Part shown: piece after piece, positions 50,647 to 59,559 of the stretch | Numbering within the stretch: position 1 is the stretch's first letter | Layout of the letters: each line of letters opens with the position of its first letter | Source of the DNA: Chthonomonadaceae bacterium | GTDB taxonomy: Bacteria > Armatimonadota > Chthonomonadetes > Chthonomonadales > Chthonomonadaceae | Assembly (NCBI GenBank): GCA_027459665.1 | Contig: DAIDHN010000002.1 | Coordinates: 62,001 to 126,000 of the forward strand | Direction of reading: 5' to 3' | Length of the DNA: 64,000 nt | The notes under the pieces: model-generated | What the model saw: only the letters and a program-made list of their open reading frames with translations | What the model was told of the DNA's origin: nothing | The model's database searches: none | Position numbers and translations under genes: made by a program

Positions 50647-53397
50647 TTGCCTTTCTTAAGTAGTTTTATACTACTGCTGCTACTGCTGCTCGCACCTCAA
50701 ACTGCGTCCACAGCACAGTCATACAGAGTATTCCCATCCAGTCAGGCTGAAGTAGACCACATCCTGGCACGCCCCTATACCAGCCAAACGCCATTCGGCT
50801 CTACAGGCCGAAGGGTGTGGGCTTCTAGTCCCCAGGGGTGGGCGTTTCGACAGGGTGTACATCTCATCTACATTACTAACCTTGATGCGTTTCATCTCTC
50901 GCTGCACGGTGCGGGCAGACGATATCTTGTACACAATGCGCTCTATACCCCTTCTCATATACATATGGTAGGCGCACCTGGTTCACACATGCACGCTGCA
51001 GCTTCGTTTACCTTCACCACAGACAATGCTCAAAATCCGCTTACAACTCCATTTACACCCGATAAAAGGTGGACCTGCTGGTCTAGCGGAAACCGCGTTG
51101 ACACCTACACGGTAGACCTCGGAGCAAAAAAGCAGATAAAAGGTCTCACTCTCTACTTCTACAGCGACATCGATCGAGGGGGTGGCTGCACCCAGCCGCA
51201 AAGCCTGCAAATAGCACTTCTGCAAAACCAAAAGTGGCACACGCTTACACTGCCTCAAACTACACCGATTGCAGGGCGCAATGTTTACAGTTTCAAACAT
51301 GTACACAGCGCTTCAACCATACGATTAACCTTTCACAACCAGGGAACACACTTCTATACAGGTCTGTATGGCTTTTCCCCAGCTGTGGTGTCGAGTCAGA
51401 AAACTGCTCCAGACCCGCTGCTCATCACAGGAGACAAATGGATTACGCACGATGATGTACTGGTGACGCGTATTCAGGTGAAAAATCTCTCGCACGTTTC
51501 ACAGCCCTTTGCAGCGCGCATGGGGTCTTCTCTCAACGGCACAGAATACGGTTTTCAGCAAACAAGGTTGGTCGATGGCTTCCCCCTCACTCTTGCTGCA
51601 GCAGGATGGGATGGTCAAAAGGAGGGCGTTCTTTTTCTCAAACAAATTCCCCCTGGTAAAACCCTGCGTTTCACATTCGCATGCGCCGCAGCCGCCACCT
51701 TGCAGCATGCGCAAAAACGCCTTGAACTTACCTTGCACAACCCTCATCCACTACTCACTCAAAAAGAGCAGTATCAGGGCTGGTTCAACAAAAATACTGC
51801 CTACTTTCGATGCAGCAATCCCTGGGTTTCCAAACTGTACTGGCATAGATGGTACCTGTTGAAGAAAAACAGCCTCTATCCGCGATTGGGTAAACTGCAG
51901 TACAGAACCTTTTCTGAAGGACACTGGACTTCCGACTGGTATGCCAATGTCATCTCCTACGGCGCCGGGCATCAGATGAGTGAAGCACGCTGGCTAAGAG
52001 ACCCCAGCTACGCATGGGGCGCACTGCAAACCTGGGCTTACAACGAAAGACCACATGGTCTTTTCCCTTCCCATATCACCTTGCAGGGACAGCAGGGAGG
52101 ACAGTACACCGACTGGATTTCTTCTGAACTGTGGGATGTCTACAAAACCCTCCCAAACAAAACTATGCTTGCAAGGCTGGCGCCGTACATGGCCAAAAAC
52201 GCCATCGCCTGGCGCACTCAGTATGGCTGGAACAACAGCCCGCTTCTCACAGTTGACAGTCACTGGTGGACCGGTATGGAGTGGCAGCCCGCCTTCTTTT
52301 CATTTGCAGGGTATCACACCGGCGGTGGCGGTGGTACATCAAGCAAGTATATGACTCCGTTGCGCCGCACAGACTTAACATCCTACGACTACGCTGACCT
52401 GCATAACATGTCCCTCGCTTATGCAGCGCTTGGCGAGCAAAGCAAAAGCAGGAAGATGGAGATGCTTGCCAGGCAGGATGCGGCCGCTGTACTTCAGAAA
52501 ATGTGGAACCCTGCATCTCAATGGTTCACAGATCTGCGAGCATCTGATTTTGCCCAGTCTCCTGCACTCGAAATTACAGGCATCTATCCGTTTAGCTTTC
52601 AGCTTCCCCCATCCAATAAAGAATATACAAAAGCCTGGGGCAATATACTCAACCCGAAGCTGTTTTGGACAAAATGGCCGCTCGCCTCAACTGCCCAAAA
52701 CTGCCCAGCCTATTCGCAAAACGGATGGCCGATTGGCCCCGGGGGAAGTATCTGCATGTGGAACGGTCCATCTTGGCCGCATGCAAACAGCCTGGTGATG
52801 AAAGCCATGATTCATACTCTGCGCCACTATCCTTCCTGCAGTCTGACGCGTGCAAAATTCCTGCAGCTCTTTACCTCATTCACCAAAGCCCAGTTCTATA
52901 AACAGAGATTCAGCACTCCCTGGACAGGAGAATACTACAATGGAAATACGGGGGCATGGAAAACAGACCAGCGTGACTATTTTCACTCTACCTGGCTCGA
53001 TCCGCTCATTTCCGGCCTAATTGGCCTTCGCCCCCGCCCGGATAATCTGCTGGAAATTGATCCCCTGCTTCCACCCAATGCCTGGAGTTACTGGATACTG
53101 GATGGGCAGGCGTACCATAACCATAATATCACCATTGCATGGGATGCAAAAGGGGGACACTTTTCCAAACGCTTTAAGGGGTTTGGCGTCTGGCTGGATG
53201 GAAAACTCATCTATTCGGCGCCGCACATCTCTCATATACTCTACAACATGCACAAACATACTCTGCTCACTGCAGTTTCAGTTCAAGGGAGGGCCGCATT
53301 GCAATGCAAAATACACACTGCAGAATCCAAATTGCTTTCATCCTGGCGCTTCTTGCCCTCGCAGGCAGCGCACAAGCACTTGGGAGACACAAAATGA
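50647..53397 (+). CDS. Large secreted glycoside hydrolase, discoidin-like plus (alpha/alpha)6 type
   Basis: About 916 residues from TTG 50647, where GGGAG sits 7 bases upstream (TTG 50629 is an alternative without a site). Signal peptide LPFLSSFILLLLLLLAPQTAST-A. An F5/8 type C-like module is seen around residues 140-240 (RWTCWSSGNRVDTYTVDLGAK, LTLYFYSD). The catalytic half has the MGH1/GH63-like pattern FSEGHWTSDWYANVISYGAGHQ, WISSELWDVYK, DYADLHNMSLAYAALGE and GSICMWNGPSWPHANSL. It probably cleaves an alpha-linked sugar from glycans; substrate unknown. First gene of a unit with ThuA. Confidence 0.8.
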   Translation: MPFLSSFILLLLLLLAPQTASTAQSYRVFPSSQAEVDHILARPYTSQTPFGSTGRRVWASSPQGWAFRQGVHLIYITNLDAFHLSLHGAGRRYLVHNALYTPSHIHMVGAPGSHMHAAASFTFTTDNAQNPLTTPFTPDKRWTCWSSGNRVDTYTVDLGAKKQIKGLTLYFYSDIDRGGGCTQPQSLQIALLQNQKWHTLTLPQTTPIAGRNVYSFKHVHSASTIRLTFHNQGTHFYTGLYGFSPAVVSSQKTAPDPLLITGDKWITHDDVLVTRIQVKNLSHVSQPFAARMGSSLNGTEYGFQQTRLVDGFPLTLAAAGWDGQKEGVLFLKQIPPGKTLRFTFACAAAATLQHAQKRLELTLHNPHPLLTQKEQYQGWFNKNTAYFRCSNPWVSKLYWHRWYLLKKNSLYPRLGKLQYRTFSEGHWTSDWYANVISYGAGHQMSEARWLRDPSYAWGALQTWAYNERPHGLFPSHITLQGQQGGQYTDWISSELWDVYKTLPNKTMLARLAPYMAKNAIAWRTQYGWNNSPLLTVDSHWWTGMEWQPAFFSFAGYHTGGGGGTSSKYMTPLRRTDLTSYDYADLHNMSLAYAALGEQSKSRKMEMLARQDAAAVLQKMWNPASQWFTDLRASDFAQSPALEITGIYPFSFQLPPSNKEYTKAWGNILNPKLFWTKWPLASTAQNCPAYSQNGWPIGPGGSICMWNGPSWPHANSLVMKAMIHTLRHYPSCSLTRAKFLQLFTSFTKAQFYKQRFSTPWTGEYYNGNTGAWKTDQRDYFHSTWLDPLISGLIGLRPRPDNLLEIDPLLPPNAWSYWILDGQAYHNHNITIAWDAKGGHFSKRFKGFGVWLDGKLIYSAPHISHILYNMHKHTLLTAVSVQGRAALQCKIHTAESKLLSSWRFLPSQAAHKHLGDTK

Positions 53398-54188
53398 AAC
53401 AACTACTCGTAGTCACAGTTACCAAAGGATTCCGTCACGACAGCATTCCAGTAGCTGAAGAAGTAATACAGCGGCTGGGAGAAACCACCGGATTGTGGCA
53501 GACCCACTTTGTACGCACCGATGAAGAGATGCAGCAAAAAATGACGGCAGAAAATCTGAAGCAGTACGATGCTGTCGTATTTGCAAATACCACAGGCACA
53601 CTGCCTCTGCCAGACCCGCAGGCATTCCTCAACTATATTCACAGTGGTCACGGGTTTATTGCAATGCATGCCGGCAGCGATACTTTTCACCAATGGCCTG
53701 CACAGCAAGAAGGCGTATCCAAGTACGTGGAAATGCTTGGCGGCGAATTTCTAACTCACCACAATCAATGCACAGGCGATCTCATCATAGCAGATTCGCA
53801 TTTTCCTGGCATTTCAGAATTGCTGAAAGACGCCTCCGCCACATTTGACTCAGCAAAGGTATCTGAAGGTCAAAGCGCTATTACCCCCCACCACTATCAC
53901 ATTGCAGACGAAATGTATCTCTTCAAAAACTTCGACCCTGCTAAGGTGCATCTCATACTTTACATGGATCATCACCCGCCAGATGGCAGCCCAGACGCTG
54001 GCAAACCTGGCCTGTTTCCTTCAACATGGTGCCGTATGTATGGTGCAGGAAAAGTATTCTACACCTCACTCGGTCATAGAAAACGAGTATGGAATGATCC
54101 CCTTTACCAGAAACTGATACTGGGCGGCATAGAATGGGCACTTGGCCTAAAATCGGGCAGCTCAGTGCCCGGCAACGTGAAAGGCTGA
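53304..54188 (+). CDS. ThuA-like domain protein, probably secreted
   Basis: 294 residues from ATG 53304, which adds a convincing signal peptide (RIQIAFILALLALAGSAQA) but lies 94 bases inside the glycosidase gene. ATG 53394, overlapping that gene's stop as ATGA and preceded by GGGAG, would give a 264-residue cytoplasmic form; both are possible. The domain (LLVVTVTKGFRHDSIPVAEEVI, GFIAMHAGSDTFHQWP, FPSTWCRMYGAGKVFYTSLGHR) is the ThuA/trehalose-utilisation fold, a glutamine-amidotransferase relative without a clear catalytic triad. Often beside polysaccharide genes. Confidence 0.85.
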   Translation: MQNTHCRIQIAFILALLALAGSAQALGRHKMKQLLVVTVTKGFRHDSIPVAEEVIQRLGETTGLWQTHFVRTDEEMQQKMTAENLKQYDAVVFANTTGTLPLPDPQAFLNYIHSGHGFIAMHAGSDTFHQWPAQQEGVSKYVEMLGGEFLTHHNQCTGDLIIADSHFPGISELLKDASATFDSAKVSEGQSAITPHHYHIADEMYLFKNFDPAKVHLILYMDHHPPDGSPDAGKPGLFPSTWCRMYGAGKVFYTSLGHRKRVWNDPLYQKLILGGIEWALGLKSGSSVPGNVKG

Positions 54189-54189
54189 A

Positions 54190-54258
54190 ACCTGCACTGC
54201 AGGTCTTGTAGGTTTTCTCATAGAATACATTATAAAATGTCCGATAATGTTTTATCGG
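54190..54258 (+). ncRNA. Hairpin-rich region after ThuA (possible small RNA or 3' UTR)
   Basis: ACCTGCA-C-TGCAGGT (54190-54204) and CCGATAA-TGTT-TTATCGG (54241-54258) precede the terminator. TTGTAG (54206) and TATAAA (54231) are 19 bases apart, a poor promoter that could give a ~65-base RNA. A plain 3' UTR is equally likely. The rest of the 54189-54495 gap shows only the terminator and no gene. Confidence 0.25.
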
Positions 54259-54268
54259 TAACTTATCA

Positions 54269-54306
54269 AACTCCCTGCCAGCACAGTGCAAGGCAGGGAG
54301 TTTTTG
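54269..54306 (+). terminator. Rho-independent terminator after the glycosidase-ThuA unit
   Basis: AACTCCCTGCC (54269-54279) pairs with GGCAGGGAGTT (54292-54302), 11 bp, 12-base loop, followed by TTTGTTCT. The only hairpin in this window with a real U tract. Confidence 0.8.
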
Positions 54307-54495
54307 TTCTGTTGCACTGTACCCAAATGTTGCAAGGTGAGAAGTAAAGGTTTCGGTACTCTTCCCGCTCTCATAACAACATCACATAACCTATTGCTGG
54401 TAAATACGGTAAAATAACCCCGTTTGCAGGGAGTGGGGAAACATTAGCCAGAGTAGAGTTCAACCAGTCTAATCAATTTGAAAGTCGGTGAATGA

Positions 54496-55800
54496 GTGGC
54501 TTTGACAAGCAGCCTGCAAAATGAACCAGTTGTGGCAAAACGCAACCTGTTTGCGCTCACCACAGACGTAGTCTGCTTCAGTGCAGGATGTGCCTTCCTC
54601 GACCCCAATGCAGTGCTGCCGCTGCTGCTGCATAGACTCGGCGCTACAGGACTGCTCATCGGAATATTTGCTGCAGTTCGAGGCATAGGGTTCAACCTGC
54701 CCCAAATCTTTGTAGCTGTGCTGGCCCACCGAATGCCCCGGCAAAAACCGATACTGGCATGGGTGGCAATTTTCACGCGAATACCACTCTTTCTGATTCC
54801 GCTGCTGCTTCTTGGCCTGATGAATCACTGGTTGACTGCCAAAACCGTACTCTGGGCAATCACATGCCTGTTCTGGGTCTGGGCGGCAGGAGACGGGCTG
54901 AGTTACATACCATGGATGGAAATTGTAGCACGTTCTTTTTCCGACAAGCTGAGAGGTCGTTTCTTTGCTCTCACACAGTCAATCACCGGCGCCATTGGTA
55001 TACTCATAGCACTGGGAGTGGTACACACTGCTCTGCATTCCTCTGCTCTGCCTTTTCCAAAAAACTATGCACTGCTTGCATTTTTGGGTGCGTGCGTCTT
55101 TTTTATATCTATTATCGGTATCTTGTTCATACATGAACCACCCGTTCCAGAAACCCACCAAAACCTGCAGGGTGAGACGAATACTGCCGCATACCTCAAA
55201 AAACTGCCGACTCTGCTGAAAGCAAGCCCAACCTTTGTCCTGCTCTCAGCTGTACAGTTGTTCTGCTCTGCTGGAGCCATATCGTCTAGCTTCTATGTAC
55301 TCTACGCCACACGTCGATTTCAATTGCACGATGCATGGGCTGGCTACTTTCAGGGCAGTTATGCGTTGGGAGTTGTCACGCTCATTCCTGTTTGGGCTTG
55401 GATTGGTGAACATTATGGGCAAAAAACTTCTATTAGAATGGTGGCATTTGGCGCCCTGCTGGCCCCCGTCATAGCCCTCACGCTGGGCAGAATCTCTCCC
55501 TGGGCATTCTGCCCGGTCTATGCTCTCATGGGAGGCACAATGGACTGGGGACTATGGATTGTATTGAATCATTACCTGCTTACACACACCCCCGAAAAAG
55601 AAAGACCTGCCTACATTGCGCTCTTCAGTCTGCTGGCTGTTCCTGCCTCACTCTATCCTCTGCTGGGCGGTTTAATGGTGCCAAATCAACACCTGCTCAC
55701 GCTCTATCATGTGCCGGTGCTTTTTGTCTGTACCGCCCTCTTCACAGGGGTAGGCTTTCTGCTTGCACAGCGCCTCGAAGAGCCAGACAGGCAAGAATGA
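54496..55800 (+). CDS. Major facilitator superfamily transporter
   Basis: 434 residues with about twelve membrane helices. The loop HRMPRQKPILAWVAIFTRIP after helix 2 takes the place of the MFS motif between helices 2 and 3; the central cytoplasmic loop (PPVPETHQNLQGETNTAAYLKKL) separates the two halves. Closest in feel to the sugar/unknown MFS members of Armatimonadota and Planctomycetes; substrate unknown. The GTG at 54496 is weakly supported; TTG 54502 is possible. It follows the terminator of the glycosidase-ThuA unit, so it is a separate transcript. Confidence 0.8.
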   Translation: MALTSSLQNEPVVAKRNLFALTTDVVCFSAGCAFLDPNAVLPLLLHRLGATGLLIGIFAAVRGIGFNLPQIFVAVLAHRMPRQKPILAWVAIFTRIPLFLIPLLLLGLMNHWLTAKTVLWAITCLFWVWAAGDGLSYIPWMEIVARSFSDKLRGRFFALTQSITGAIGILIALGVVHTALHSSALPFPKNYALLAFLGACVFFISIIGILFIHEPPVPETHQNLQGETNTAAYLKKLPTLLKASPTFVLLSAVQLFCSAGAISSSFYVLYATRRFQLHDAWAGYFQGSYALGVVTLIPVWAWIGEHYGQKTSIRMVAFGALLAPVIALTLGRISPWAFCPVYALMGGTMDWGLWIVLNHYLLTHTPEKERPAYIALFSLLAVPASLYPLLGGLMVPNQHLLTLYHVPVLFVCTALFTGVGFLLAQRLEEPDRQE

Positions 55801-56053
55801 ACAGAGACCAATAACAAAGTGTAATCTGTCTGAAAAATTTTGTTTCCAAATTGTTTCAGAACAGGGTATACTTTCCTGGCACAGTGGAAACACACTCTAT
55901 TCCCCGGCTTCACACAGTCATAATCTGTCTGATTTCTGTAGCCCTGTGCGCCTCTCACAATGTTGTGCGGGGAAAAGCGGCTGTCTGTCTTAGGCACAAT
56001 CCTGCCCGACAGATGTGCCGCTCTGTTCATCTCCACACAGGATTCCTAATTTG

Positions 56054-57403
56054 ATGGTTACTCAACATTACGCCCATTTTCGCAAGGCTGTGCGCATTCT
56101 GCTGCCTGCACTTGCCGCTCTGTTTATCGCTTCGCCAGTTCTTGCCCAGTCAGCCCAGTCATCTCCCGCCGTCAATAGCGGCGACACGGCCTGGATGCTC
56201 ATATCTGCTGCTCTTGTCATGCTCATGACGCCGGGCCTTGCACTCTTTTACGGCGGTATGGTTCGCTCTAAAAACGTTCTCAACATGCTTATGCAAAGCT
56301 TTGTAGCACTAGGAATTGTAACACTCGTCTGGGTGCTTTGGGGCTACTCGCTTGCTTTCTCACCCGGCAGCCCAATTGTAGGCGGGTTGAAATGGCTCGG
56401 GCTTATGCATGTAGGGCTGCAGCCAACATCCCTGTATGCTCCCACCATCCCTCATCAACTATACATGATTTATCAGATGATGTTCGCCATCATCACACCA
56501 GCTCTTATCAGCGGTGCCATAGCAGAGCGAATGAAATTTTCCTCCTACTGCCTTTTCATGCTGCTATGGGTTACACTCATCTACTGCCCCATTGCACACT
56601 GGGTATGGGGCACTGGAGGCTGGCTGAATACACTGGGAGCGCTTGATTTTGCCGGCGGTACTGTGGTGCACATCAGCAGCGGTATATCGGCATTGGTTCT
56701 GGTGATTATGCTGGGTAAGCGAAACACAACCGAACACACAGGTGAAGAGATGCGGCCCCACAACCTTCCTGTCACTCTCATAGGCACCGCACTGCTCTGG
56801 TTTGGCTGGTTTGGTTTCAATGCAGGCAGCGCACTTACTTCCAGCTCACTGGCTGTAGCCGCCTTTTGCGCTACACACATTGCTGCTGCTTCTGCCGGAC
56901 TTGCATGGATTGCAATTGAGTGGATACGCTACAAAAAGCCCACTGCCCTCGGTTTTGCTACAGGAGCAGTAGCAGGGCTGGTGGCTATTACACCTGCTTC
57001 TGGTTTTGTTACACCGCCTGCAGCAGTAATCATTGGCATTCTGGTTTCTATCATCTGTTCTCAAGCTATACACCTCAAGAGCAAATTCCATTTCGACGAC
57101 TCGCTGGATGTATTCGGCGTGCATGGCGTTGGGGGAATATTTGGCGCCATAGCCACGGGGCTGTTTGCCACTACCGCCATCAACAGCGCAGGCGCCAACG
57201 GACTATTTTATGGAGGCGGCGTTACACTGCTTCTCAAACAGTGTGCAGCTGTAGGCAGCGTAATTCTATACGCAGCGCTGGGTACCTGCCTGATCGCGTT
57301 TCTCATCAAATCAACCATTGGCCTGCGCGTAACAAATGATGAAGAGATTGAAGGTCTAGACATCACACAGCATGGAGAAGAAGCCTATGCCATGGCGGAA
57401 TAG
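56054..57403 (+). CDS. amt: Ammonium transporter
   Basis: 449 residues. An N-terminal signal sequence (RILLPALAALFIASPVLA-Q) precedes the eleven membrane helices, as in many bacterial Amt proteins. Motifs: DTAWMLISAALVMLMTPGLALFYGGMVRSKNVL, GAIAERMKFSSYCLFMLLW, DFAGGTVVHISSGISALVL (first pore His), and DDSLDVFGVHGVGGIFGAIATG (second pore His). It conducts ammonia/ammonium; no glnK follows, which is unusual. ATG 56054 has a distant AGGA; an extension upstream is unsupported. Promoter lies in the 250-base gap after the MFS gene. Confidence 0.94.
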   Translation: MVTQHYAHFRKAVRILLPALAALFIASPVLAQSAQSSPAVNSGDTAWMLISAALVMLMTPGLALFYGGMVRSKNVLNMLMQSFVALGIVTLVWVLWGYSLAFSPGSPIVGGLKWLGLMHVGLQPTSLYAPTIPHQLYMIYQMMFAIITPALISGAIAERMKFSSYCLFMLLWVTLIYCPIAHWVWGTGGWLNTLGALDFAGGTVVHISSGISALVLVIMLGKRNTTEHTGEEMRPHNLPVTLIGTALLWFGWFGFNAGSALTSSSLAVAAFCATHIAAASAGLAWIAIEWIRYKKPTALGFATGAVAGLVAITPASGFVTPPAAVIIGILVSIICSQAIHLKSKFHFDDSLDVFGVHGVGGIFGAIATGLFATTAINSAGANGLFYGGGVTLLLKQCAAVGSVILYAALGTCLIAFLIKSTIGLRVTNDEEIEGLDITQHGEEAYAMAE

Positions 57404-57418
57404 GCATTCTTAGGCAAT

Positions 57419-57447
57419 CCTGGGGAGTCATGGCATGCCTCCCCAGG
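57419..57447. terminator. Hairpin between convergent amt and DUF6785 genes
   Basis: CCTGGGGAG (57419-57427) and CTCCCCAGG (57439-57447), 9 bp, 11-base loop. It could serve both directions; no U tract on either side. Confidence 0.5.
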
Positions 57448-57498
57448 CTGAATCAAGCCTCCATCTCGCCACAGTGTTCTTTCTGCAGCACAGCCGTT

Positions 57499-59496
57499 TC
57501 AAGTGGCAAAAGTGCGAAACAAGTTCAAGTGCAATAACGTGCCGATAACCGACCAGACAGAACCAGTTACAAAATCTCCCAATATAAGCCCCAAAAAGAA
57601 CGGAAGCAGTTTTCGGTACAGGTCTCTTCCTCCATAACGCAAAATCAATGTCTTCAGCAGCCACGCGATAAACATATCCAGCCAGAAAAAATCGTTGGCA
57701 AAAGTCATATTGAATGCGTATCCTGCAGCGGTCAAAGGAAAATCAACAAAACGCGTGCGTAACACAGAAAGCAGTGCTGCCATCCCTATTCCGAATACCA
57801 TCCCTGCCCCCATGCCGAACTGCGGAGGCTTCGGATTTTGAATCCATCCCTGCAGGTCTCTCCAGGGTTCAGAGCCTTTTAGTATCCGCCAGGCATTCAC
57901 CTTAGCGGTTGCGGCCCCCAGGGTGTAATAGAGCTGCAAATCCCACAACAGCGACGCCGCCATGGCCACAATAGTTGCGAACAGTATCGCCCATACCAGG
58001 CTGCTCATGCGGGAGCGGGACCGATGCTGCCCTACAAAGCCTTCCAGCATATGCGGCATAGGCACAGCACGGTAATCGGTATTGAACCAAGACAACATGG
58101 CCATGTGAGTCATGTCAGTCTGTGAAAGATGATTGGTTCCCAGCAGGCCGGGAATGATAGACTGTGGATTTACCCACACCAATTCGCTGGAAAGGACAGC
58201 CGTTTCTGCGCGAATGCGCGAGAGAGTAATCATAATCACAACATAAATTCCAAAAAACAATATGGGGAGCCACCACGACCCTCCCTGCCCCCATACAAAG
58301 GCACAGAGGGCGATAAATCCTGCTGCAAAGCCAAACAGCCCCATGCGCGCGCTCATTGGCTCAAAACTGTCTACTCCCTGTGAGTCGCCATGCAATGCAC
58401 GGTGAAGGTATGCTTTCAGATGTCTTCTGCCGCTCCACAGCACTATGATTCCCAAGCCAATCCACGCACCCCAGCCTTGAGCGCTGATATAAGGAAACTG
58501 TCCGTTTGCCTCTGCTCCCCAGCCAGTTGCGGCATCTCGAAAGTTCATGCTCACCGACCAGACAAGCATCAGTTTTTTAAGCAGGTAAAAAAACCAAAGT
58601 GAAAACGACACATCTGTGTTGATGAGATAGCCAAACCCAACTCCTGCAGGATGCAGCATATAGAAAAACGATCCCATTCCTGTCCAGGGTGTATGCAGTC
58701 CGAAATCTGGGATGACATCATGTACCGAGTTGACAGGGTAAAACGGAAGAGTAGGGTAGATGCTGTGCAGCGAGTTGAGTGAATGTAGCAGGGCAGGAAG
58801 CAGAAAACCCGCCCACAGCATTTTATTGCTATACAGCGGGGCGCCATCACGCGTCATTTCCATAGGAAGCGCTATTACCGGAAACGGCAGATACTCCTCG
58901 CTCTCCCACCCTCTGCGCAAAATGGCGGCAAGGCACATGGTTGTCCAGATCAACACCATAAAAAAAACAGACCAGACAACCAATGGTTTCACCCAGGCAA
59001 GCATGATGTAGGGCTGAAAAAACGTGGAGTGGCCTAGATAAAATGGTTTCAGTACGGCTTTGCTGCGCGGGCCAATAAACCAGGGCAGCAAATGCCACCA
59101 CTGCTTCCAGCCATTGGTTGCCGTGTCATAGTAAAATGGGTTGGCCAGAAAAGGAAGAAAAAAACCGTAATTGCCCACTCCTGCAACTACGCTCGCCATG
59201 GAAAGCATAGTATACAAGGCCATCATTTCCGGCTGATTTAGCGCCTGTTTTTTGCTTATCCAGCTGCATACTGCAAGATTGATGAGAGTGAGCAGAAAAA
59301 GAAGAAATACCACCCCCATAAACAGTGATGAAATAGTGATCTCGGTCACACCAGTTTTCATTTCTGAATTGGCAATCCAGCCGGTGATTAGTACAATCAG
59401 GGGAAGCGAGAGCAGCGCTACTCTCACCCAGCGCACCATAACCAGCCTGTCAGTCTGACCGCGATGCGTTCCGTCAAGACCAGGAAATCCGCTCAC
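57499..59496 (-). CDS. DUF6785-type multi-pass membrane protein
   Basis: 665 residues with about fourteen membrane helices. The sequence follows DUF6785/DUF6784 proteins of Armatimonadota and Planctomycetes: LNQPEMMALYTMLSMASVVAG, then WESEEYLPFPVIALPMEMT and GLLGTNHLSQTDMTHM, ending with FPLTAAGYAFNMTFANDFFWLDMFIAWLLK. The pattern resembles OPT-like oligopeptide transporters but is not assigned. The start is GTG 59496 with GGAGG 10 bases ahead. It is 63 bases downstream of the LacI regulator on the same strand, so probably co-transcribed and controlled by it. Confidence 0.8.
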   Translation of the reverse strand: MSGFPGLDGTHRGQTDRLVMVRWVRVALLSLPLIVLITGWIANSEMKTGVTEITISSLFMGVVFLLFLLTLINLAVCSWISKKQALNQPEMMALYTMLSMASVVAGVGNYGFFLPFLANPFYYDTATNGWKQWWHLLPWFIGPRSKAVLKPFYLGHSTFFQPYIMLAWVKPLVVWSVFFMVLIWTTMCLAAILRRGWESEEYLPFPVIALPMEMTRDGAPLYSNKMLWAGFLLPALLHSLNSLHSIYPTLPFYPVNSVHDVIPDFGLHTPWTGMGSFFYMLHPAGVGFGYLINTDVSFSLWFFYLLKKLMLVWSVSMNFRDAATGWGAEANGQFPYISAQGWGAWIGLGIIVLWSGRRHLKAYLHRALHGDSQGVDSFEPMSARMGLFGFAAGFIALCAFVWGQGGSWWLPILFFGIYVVIMITLSRIRAETAVLSSELVWVNPQSIIPGLLGTNHLSQTDMTHMAMLSWFNTDYRAVPMPHMLEGFVGQHRSRSRMSSLVWAILFATIVAMAASLLWDLQLYYTLGAATAKVNAWRILKGSEPWRDLQGWIQNPKPPQFGMGAGMVFGIGMAALLSVLRTRFVDFPLTAAGYAFNMTFANDFFWLDMFIAWLLKTLILRYGGRDLYRKLLPFFLGLILGDFVTGSVWSVIGTLLHLNLFRTFAT

Positions 59497-59559
59497 TGCT
59501 TCTTCGCCTCCACAAGATATTGCAGTACTACCCCTCTGCCAAAACTGACGGCAGGTTTT

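Noticed and set aside
54206-54236. TTGTAG-N19-TATAAA as a firm promoter
   Set aside because: Spacing is two bases longer than ideal and the -35 is weak; kept only as a possibility under the hairpin finding.
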